64,000 nucleotides of DNA, taken from positions 242,969,218-243,033,217 of the forward strand of contig NC_081406.1 in the NCBI RefSeq assembly GCF_030272615.1. The letters are read 5' to 3'. The stretch is from Cryptomeria japonica. Taxonomy: Eukaryota > Streptophyta > Pinopsida > Cupressales > Cupressaceae. Below the pieces are notes generated by a model. It worked only from the letters and a program-made list of their open reading frames with translations, had not been told where the DNA came from and searched no databases. The position numbers and the translations under genes are program-made. Numbering within the stretch: position 1 is the first letter of the stretch; every line of letters begins with the position of its first letter. Shown here piece by piece: positions 56,607-64,000 of the stretch.

Positions 56607-58240
56607 AAAAACCAAAGTCATTAAATTTTAATTATGAGTTTTAATATCAACGTGGGAAAATCTTAAAGAGATCACAATGAAGATTGTATTCATTTTTTTC
56701 TTGTTTGCAATGAAATCTCATACGTATGAGTAGACTTGTAAGATATAAACAACAATGAGAAAATAAGGGTCTATGGAGAAGTAATAAAGAGTTGCAATTG
56801 GGATTAATTCCAACATTCTATGTTTAGTCTTTGCAAACAATTAGCTGGAAAAAAAAATCATTTCCTTTTTCCATTTCCCTTTGTCAATAATTTGCTAGAG
56901 ATTATTTCTAAAAGCAGTTAGCATTGGGGATTCAATGGACTAGAAGAGTTTGCTATGGGAGAGGACCCTATAATGGAGCACCCTAACTTCATGGCTCCCA
57001 AATTTTGCCTTCGATATTTCAAATCACTTTGAATTTTGTATATCTTCTTACTTGTCAAGTCCCCTATTTGAAAAATTTTGGTTTCAACTCCACATGGTTA
57101 AATATTGTCAAGGTATCCAAAACGGCCCCAAAAAGACGTAAGACCCATCGTTGTGCACTAACTCATGTTTATTGGTGTGTCGATGTGGCATCACATAATT
57201 GGTTTCTTTTTCGAAATTAGTGGAATATTTTTTGGGATAAGTATTGACATGACATTTCCCTTGCTCCACTAATAGACTAGTTGTGCCCAACTACCATCCT
57301 CACTATTGGACCCTACTCCACTATAGAGCCTTCTCCCTTTTGTTAATTTCTATTTGGCTATTTGTATTACCGAATTTGTCTCCATTTTTAAATGATTTTG
57401 TGTATCTAACTGATGTTATGCTAAGACAATGTGTAGAGAAGGTTACAATTGTAGGAGTTTTGAGGACCAATTGAGATCAAGCAAGATACTAATTCTGGCA
57501 TTTGTGCATTCCCAAGGAAGCTTTCTTTCACTCCATTACTACATAAAATTATTACTATGTAGATAATATTATTTTCTTGTAACTTTATTTTTTCCTTTTA
57601 TTTGGAAGGATGGGAAAGAGAAGAGAAAATGCATCTCATAATACTTCATGGAATGCAAAAAATTACATCAATCTAACAATCAAGTTGCAAGGAAAATATC
57701 TCCCTAAGTAAGCTTGAAAGGATAACATTTAATCTTGAAACCCGAGAGGCAATATCTTAGTAAAAACATTTGGATTAACAAGCAAAATTATTTGTTCCTT
57801 AAAAACTTGCTCCAATGAACCTATATGGAAGGAGTTCACATGAAATGTGGTCTTCTATCTTAAATTCCATAGGAATCTAATACCTATCAAGAAATCTTTA
57901 GTTATTTTGGTGTGCTCTTGTTTATTTAATTGAGATTGATTTCCTAAACTCTTTTTTTCTTTGTAGACTTTAGGATTTAATTATTTATCATTTTAAATGC
58001 AATTTTGTTTTGGTTTGGTTTTGGTCTTTGTTTTTTGCATGGAACACCTATTTGAGATTTTATAACTCAAACTAAACTATATTTTGATAGATAATTAAAT
58101 GCAATCCTCACTAAGATGCATAGCTCTAAATCTATTTTCTTTTCATGCTCATTAAAAAGGTACTTTTGTAGGCTCAAGTATTCTCCAATGCTACCACTTT
58201 AGAGTAGGGGAATAGATAAGCATTCCTGAGGCTATAGCAT
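56607..58240. other. AT-rich spacer
   Basis: No gene recognised; short frames near 57005-57474 lack domains. Confidence 0.4.
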
Positions 58241-58249
58241 GTGTGTGTA

Positions 58250-58612
<363 letters not shown>

Positions 58613-58628
58613 GAGTAGATGTATACAA

Positions 58629-59138
58629 AGATATAAATCAAAAACAACGATTACATAATATATTATGGTCACGCTGTCTTTCCTATTCTCGTAATTTCAA
58701 TAGGTTCTTAGAATTACATTATTTTTCTTATTGAAGAAGTCAAGAAAAAAAGACATGTTCAAAAAAAGAAATAGAGGAATACTATCAACTAGTTGTATAT
58801 TGTATTTTTGCTAATGGAGAAGATTCAAAGTAGAAGACACTCACTCACACTTCTCCCTCCCAACTAGTTGTTATATATATAATAGAAAGATATAAATCAG
58901 AAACAACGATTACATAATATATTGTGGTCACGATATCTCTCCTATTCTCGTAATTTCAATGTGTTCTCAGAATAAAATTATTATTTTTCTTATTGAAGAA
59001 TTCAAGAAAAAAAGATATGTTCAAAAAAAGAAATAGAGGAATACTATCAGCTAGTCGTATACTGTATTTTTTGCCAATGGAGAAAATTCAAATAATGAGG
59101 TAAAAGACACTCACTCACACTTCTCCCTCTCGGCTAGC

Positions 59139-59142
<4 letters not shown>
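58629..59142 (+). repeat. 259-bp tandem duplication between microsatellites
   Basis: agatataaatca(a/g)aaacaac at 58629 recurs at 58888, and similarity continues through actctcacttctccctc to the end of both units. Each unit ends at a microsatellite: ttatatatataat for the first, (GT)n(AT)n for the second. Confidence 0.85.

Positions 59143-59211
<69 letters not shown>
59143..59211. repeat. (GT)n(AT)n microsatellite
   Basis: About 21 GT units followed by about 12 AT units. Confidence 0.97.
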
Positions 59212-59423
59212 AGTGCTAACATTAATAAACGCTATAAAAATGTTTCATATATTTATCAATCACTATAAACATGTTGCATATAGTTTTCTATTTTATTTTT
59301 CATTGAAATATATAGGAGTTTTGGTTTGGGAGCTTTGCATGTTGAGGGTTGTGTCTTTGTCATTTTGTATTGTGTGTTTTTTCCTTGTCATATCACATTT
59401 ATTGCGAGATTTTTAGCTTTATA

Positions 59424-60263
59424 ATGGCCTCGGCTAGCCTCAACACAACAATTGATGTTGGTGTTGGTGCTTTGGCAATAGGCGATCATGGCACCCCTGA
59501 ACAAATGACCTCACAAGTTTGTCCTAAAGGTATTCCACGAGGTATGTCTTCTAGTACCCCTGATGTTGTCTTTCCCATCCAAGACTTTGATAGTGCATGT
59601 GAATGGCTTGGGAAATATAGCTTAATAGGTTACTTTGTGGGTAGGGTTCCACCTGAAAGCATGTTGTGTGATTGGGTTGTCAAATCCTAAGCCCCTCATG
59701 GGGTCCATCTTGACGGCATCCAGAATCTCGCCAAGGGTTTCTTTTTCTTTTTGTTTTTCAATCTCACCCATGTTGAAGGTCTCCTTTGTCATGGGCCCTA
59801 GTTTGTTCAGTCCTCCTTGCTTGTTTTTCAATCATGGTCACAAGAATTTACTATCCCTGATGACAAGAATATCAAGGTTCTCATTTGGCTCAAGTTTCGT
59901 AGTCTCTCTTTATCTTGTTTGTCATTTTTGTAAACCATTGCCCAATCCATTGGCAAGATGGTTTGCATGGAACCGGATCATTTTTTTCATGTCCTTCCCC
60001 AAAAAAAGGTTTATGTGAAAGTTGATTTGTCTTGTAACCTCAAAAAGACTAATGAAATTCAAATAGGAGTTCAATGCTACTCTCAAAGAGTGCTCTATCT
60101 AAACCTTCCTCATACTTTATATTGGTGCCAATCCTCTACGCATAAAATTAAAGATTGTCCTTTGGTTGTCCCGAGGACTAAAAGTACTCCTAGAGAGATT
60201 TCTCCTTCGCACTGCTCTGAGGCTACTAAGAATACAAATGAATGGACTATAGTGGTTTAGAAA
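59424..60263 (+). pseudogene. Decayed LINE ORF1 with DUF4283 and zinc knuckle
   Basis: One frame from the ATG at 59424 (MASASLNTTIDV) to a stop at about 60261, broken only by stops after VVKS (59690) and CLSFL (about 59932). It contains GLLCHGPWFVQSSLLVFQSW and IKVLIWLKFRSLSL, the DUF4283 pattern, then IQIGVQCYSQRVLYLN and WCQSSTHKIKDCPL, a degraded C-x2-C-x4-H-x4-C knuckle with the second Cys changed. The family is known from ORF1 of plant non-LTR elements. ORF2 is not visible downstream; LTR-like sequence starts instead. Confidence 0.7.
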
Positions 60264-60734
60264 GGAAAGAGTTCTTCAACTGCTTCTTAGAAGCAGTCTA
60301 ATTATGCTTTTATGCAGTCACAATCATAGGAGCTAACTCAACCATCGATCTAGGGAATAGCTCAAATGCAATTACAAGCCACTTCAAACTCTAAGTCTTA
60401 GGGAAAGGATTGATTTTTTAGGATGCTTCTCACCCTATGTGGGGTCACACTCCTTAGATTGCTTTAGTTTTGTTAGCCCATCCATCTTCATTGTGTGTCG
60501 CTTGCAGCCCTTCGTGCAGGAGCACCTGAATGCTCAAATCCTAGCAAGTATAACATTTTATTGCAAATTAAGCATGTGTGTTTATTTTATGCTCCTATTA
60601 GGTTTAATAGGTTTTTTTTGTGGTGTAATAAGGCTTGGAACTCATTTGTGTTTAAGAGTTTCCAAGATTTTTGTTTTTTTCTCAGTGGGCCAAAAACTGT
60701 CAATTTTGGGTCCAAATGAGCATTTTTGAATTTT
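60264..60734. other. Possible remainder of the LINE, unassigned
   Basis: Open frames at 60439-60729 show no clear endonuclease motif. Probably decayed element sequence. Confidence 0.3.
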
Positions 60735-63100
60735 TGATGTTGTAAAGCCTTGAAAGGCATTGGAGCATGTTTACTTAGTGTTTCTAATGATTTTGAGTTA
60801 TTGGTTTGAGTGCCAAGTCACCGGGAGTCAAAATGCAACTTTTTGAGCAACAAAAGTTGTCAAAAGTTGTCAAAAAGCTGTCAAAAAATGCAAAAAGTGA
60901 CTTTTGGTGGTTTTGGTTAGTTCCAGCCTGTACCTATCCGTACAAGGGCTTCAATAAGTTGGCACATGTTTAAAAACCATGTTCCCATGATTGTATGCAT
61001 GGTTCATGTTGGAAAAATAAGAGAAATACTTGTTTGTGCTTGTATTTTGTGAGTTTTAACTAGTTTCCTGCACTTTTGAGAGTACAGTCCGTACCATGGC
61101 TCCATGAGTCCGTACTTCTCCTGTTTTTGATTGATTTGATCTCCTTTGATGTTTTAGTAGTGATTGGAACAAGTTTTATTTGAAGTGTTCTTGTGAAAGG
61201 CATTGTTTTGTGGTTCCAATGGAAGATCATTCATGGTCCAACTAATTGCTTCAAAGTCTATTCATCCATGGCTTTGAGGAAAGTTGTTGGACCCTCTGTA
61301 CATACTGTATTATACATTTATTTTCCTTTTCTAACAATGCACGGGTGTTTGTAAACCCATGGCAAGTATGTGGAGTGAGCAACTTGGCTTGGGCATCCTT
61401 AAATTGGTTTGAATAGTACTTTGTTGTTCATAGCACTGTACTTTGAAATGTTGAAGAAGAATTGAGTTGGCAAGAGTCATAATTGCATTTTACCATCCTT
61501 GTCTCTCTCATGACTTGGTTGGATGCAAGAAGAAAAGGTGTAAACAGGCTGTAAGACAGTGTGTCACTATTTTCATTGTTAAAACCTCATTGCCAACCTT
61601 CCTAGACGACAATATGGAATGATGGATTCTTTTTTTCATGCATCATGGAATGTATTTGTAAATGTCTTCAATTTTAAGAAGGCAAGATACACACTTTGGT
61701 TGTAAAGGACCTAAATAAGGATCCTAGAAAGGTGTATTTTCTGCCATAGTCTCATAATGTTGTCATGCCTTGTGGCATCTTTTAAGTGTCCAAATTTACA
61801 AGATCTTTGAAGAGGATAAATGCATTATTCTATCATGCCTTTAACACCTTCTTGCAGGCCAGGGACAGAGTGAAGAAGCAGGTCAAAACAAAGAAAGAAA
61901 GTTGTCACAATTTTAAGACTTTAAAAATGCAGTGATGGTGGGTGTATGAGTAATAGTCATATGGAATTCTTTTCCTATTTGTTTTGCAGGGTATTAAAAC
62001 ATCTCTCAAGTCATTGTTGCATCTGCATTTGATAAACTTTCATTGTATTTGGTTCACCAATGTTCAAAATGTATGCAAACCTTAAAAATATTGTTGTCCC
62101 AGTCATCTAGACTATTAATTCTGTGTAAAGGCAGCAGCATGGTAATTGTTTGACATAATGTCAGTATGCTAAGATAGGTTTTGAATCCTTGGAAGTGTTT
62201 GATATATGTTAAAGCAAGGTTTGGAACATTTAAAATTGGTCTAGCATCATGGAGGAGACCTTTAAATTGCAAACCCTCTCTAAAACCCTTAAAAACCCTT
62301 AAAAAGTGCATATTTTGTGGGACAGTCCTCAAACAGTCCATACAGTACTTGCCATAGCAAAAATCCTTGAGCTCTCATCATCAAATGACCACATCTCCAA
62401 GGGTTTGTCATGAAGTTTAGTAGGTTGAGCAGGGTGAACAAATTTCATCAAAAACTAGGGCTAATTCTAGTAGCCTTTTTGGAGCAATTTTGACAATTTC
62501 ATGAAATCGGTAAGGAAGGAGAAGCAAATGATTGTTTCAAACCATCAAAACTGGTGAGTTGAGACCTGAGATATCCTACTACATGCTCCATAGCATTGCA
62601 CTAAGTCATTTGTTCAAAATGACCCTTTGAACCTAGAAGTTGCCTTGAGTATTTCAACGCTCCTTGTATCCAACTTAGAAATTTCCATTCTTGAAAAGTG
62701 AAGGACAATCATCATACCTTGCAGACCTATCCAGATGCTCAATCAACACTTTAATATGATTGAATTCCTTAAAGGTTCAAACAAGATTTGGTAAACCATG
62801 GTTCTCCAACAGTTGCCCATTCCTGGAAGAGAGGAGATTCAGCCAGTTGGACAACCAAACTTGTTCATTTTTGGTGACACTCAAGAGGACCTCATTTCAG
62901 ACTTGAATGCCTTAGCATGGAAGGTAAGGAGGAGTGATTTCCAATACAATAGGGTGCAAGCAGTGTTGAATAGGGAGGAGGAGATAGGAGAAAGGTTTAG
63001 AAGAATCCCATTTGTGCCTAGGGATTGATTTGGGAAGAACATTGAGAACAAAAGCCCACCAACCTCAAAGAAGACCAACTTCTATTCTACCTCCTCATCA
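60735..63100 (+). repeat. Probable 5' LTR of a Ty3/gypsy element
   Basis: The right end is firm: ...CTCCTCATCA at 63100, then tag and a TGGTATCAGAGC primer site. The left end is a guess: TGATG at 60735 would pair with the terminal CATCA. The second LTR is outside the window, so the length (about 2.37 kb) cannot be confirmed. The part from 62798 to 63028 holds a 76-codon open frame. Confidence 0.4.
62798..63028 (+). CDS. Short ORF within the probable LTR
   Basis: 76 codons starting MVLQQLPIPGREEIQ; acidic and Arg-rich helical second half (QAVLNREEEIGERFRR). Composition looks more like protein than the surrounding DNA. It ends 72 bp before the LTR end and 118 bp before gag. It could be a leader peptide or a chance frame. 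Confidence 0.3.
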   Translation: MVLQQLPIPGREEIQPVGQPNLFIFGDTQEDLISDLNALAWKVRRSDFQYNRVQAVLNREEEIGERFRRIPFVPRD

Positions 63101-63103
63101 TAG

Positions 63104-63115
63104 TGGTATCAGAGC
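63104..63115 (+). promoter_or_regulatory. Primer-binding site (initiator tRNA-Met)
   Basis: TGGTATCAGAGC three bases after the presumed LTR end and 30 bp before the gag ATG. Confidence 0.85.
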
Positions 63116-63145
63116 GAAGTCAGATTTGGGTTGAGAGATTAGCAC

Positions 63146-64000
63146 ATGTTAGGTAGTGAGTCAGTGGGAGACAACACCAACAACATGGTAACCAATGCAG
63201 AGTTAGCAAAAAGGATGGAGGATCAAGTTGAAGAAAATAGACTCCTTAGGGAAAGATTACAACAACTTGAAAAAAAGTTGAACCAAGTAGAAGTCAAGAC
63301 TGAAGAAGTCAGTGAGAGAGTAGAAAATGCTGAAGATAAGAAGGAAACCTTAGAGGAAGAAGTCCCAGAACCAGATCCAATCTTGGATAGAGAACAAGAA
63401 ACCTTTTTACAAGCTTTAAAAGCTTTGACTGGAAAGGCCCTAGATGGAGTGTCCCTTTTTAGTGGCAAGATGGAACCAGAAGCACTAATGGAGTGGATAG
63501 AGGGTCTAGAGAATCACTTTGAATGTGATGGCATTACTGAAGCATAGAAAGTGAAGGTAGCCAAATCCAGAATGAGAGGGGCAGCCTTAACCTGGTGGAA
63601 ATTCATCCAAGAGGAAAGGGTGAAAGAGGGAAAGAAACCCATAACCACCTGGAAGACAATGGTAACTAAAATCAAAGACACCTACATGCCTGAAGATTAT
63701 GAAATCCAATTACATAGGAAGAGACAAAACTTGAGACAGAAAGACCTAGATGTCAGTAGTTACACTGAAGAATTCCAAAAACTAAGCCTTAGATCTAAGG
63801 TACAAGAAGATGAAAATGTCAGAGTAGCTAGGTATCTCAATGGGTTAAGATGGAATATTCAGAAAGAGTTAAGCCTATGGTGTCCCAACACATTACAGAA
63901 GTGTTTTCAATTAGCACTGAAGGTAGAAGAGAGAAACAAGAAGAAACAAGAATAAAATGGTAGAGGCAGGGGCAGAGGAAACAGAGGCAGCCATAGAGGC
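63146..64000 (+). pseudogene. Ty3/gypsy gag, inactivated, runs off the window
   Basis: A frame from the ATG at 63146 with a coiled-coil N-terminus (MEDQVEENRLLRERLQQLEK), then the Retrotrans_gag core: FSGKMEPEALMEWIEGLENHF, SRMRGAALTWWKF, YEIQLHRKRQNLRQKDLDV and VARYLNGLRWNIQKEL. A TAG at 63545-63547 stands in the alignment between EA and KVKV, where the family often has Trp or Gln. A TAA at 63953-63955 is followed in phase by an Arg/Gly-rich stretch (NGRGRGRGNRGSHRG), the usual region before a zinc knuckle. Capsid and nucleocapsid functions are lost. Confidence 0.85.

Overview
The window looks like a piece of a very large, repeat-packed seed-plant nuclear genome, most likely a gymnosperm (conifer-type). 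This is an inference from old, nested and decayed retrotransposons of plant-specific types (L1-type LINE with a C-terminal RNase H, Ty3/gypsy chromovirus with chromodomain, a DUF659 hAT transposase), solo LTRs, long AT-rich spacers, and only one recognisable host gene fragment. That fragment is two exons of a plastid-targeted DUF1350 family protein on the minus strand (14328-15127).

Layout. 1-640: decayed LINE ORF1/ORF2 junction. 640-5180: spacer with a C-rich repeat at 2336-2550. 5183-8637: 3' half of a chromovirus on the minus strand (integrase, chromodomain, polypurine tract, 3' LTR). 8640-14230: spacer with unrecognised decayed reading frames and a 53-bp tandem repeat. 14328-15127: DUF1350 exons. 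16278-20369: a three-level nest, a solo LTR (TSD ACTGG) split by a hAT-type element (8-bp TSD GTAATATC) that is itself split by a second solo LTR of a related family (TSD TATAA). 20700-21350: palindromic and tandem repeats. 22347-24641: third LTR of that group, carrying a truncated DUF659 hAT transposase. 24657-26640: LINE RNase H fragment and spacer.

26650-45060: an L1-type LINE on the minus strand (ORF1 with DUF4283-like domain, ORF2 with endonuclease, reverse transcriptase, zf-RVT, RNase H), cut inside ORF2 by a 10.86-kb LTR element (28730-39587, TSD GTCTC). The two 1546-bp LTRs of that element are almost identical, so the insertion is recent. It has no recognisable pol. It carries a long gag-position frame on its minus strand and an antisense coiled-coil/Arg-Ser-rich ORF next to its 3' LTR, an arrangement known in Tat-lineage gypsy elements.

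45586-48305: two local tandem duplications and a tRNA-like SINE. 51985-52374: array of palindromic units. 52980-56606: gypsy gag remnant interrupted by a complete 2.73-kb non-autonomous LTR element (53378-56106, TSD CATCA) with a GC-rich core. 58250-59210: long microsatellites around a 259-bp tandem duplication. 59424-60263: decayed DUF4283/zinc-knuckle LINE ORF1. About 60735-64000: 5' end of another Ty3/gypsy element (LTR, initiator-Met-type PBS, gag with stops) running off the window.

No prokaryotic feature, CRISPR array or operon is present. Most coding signal belongs to mobile elements at different stages of decay. The nesting order gives a relative history, and direct repeats read at the insertion joints support five nested insertions.
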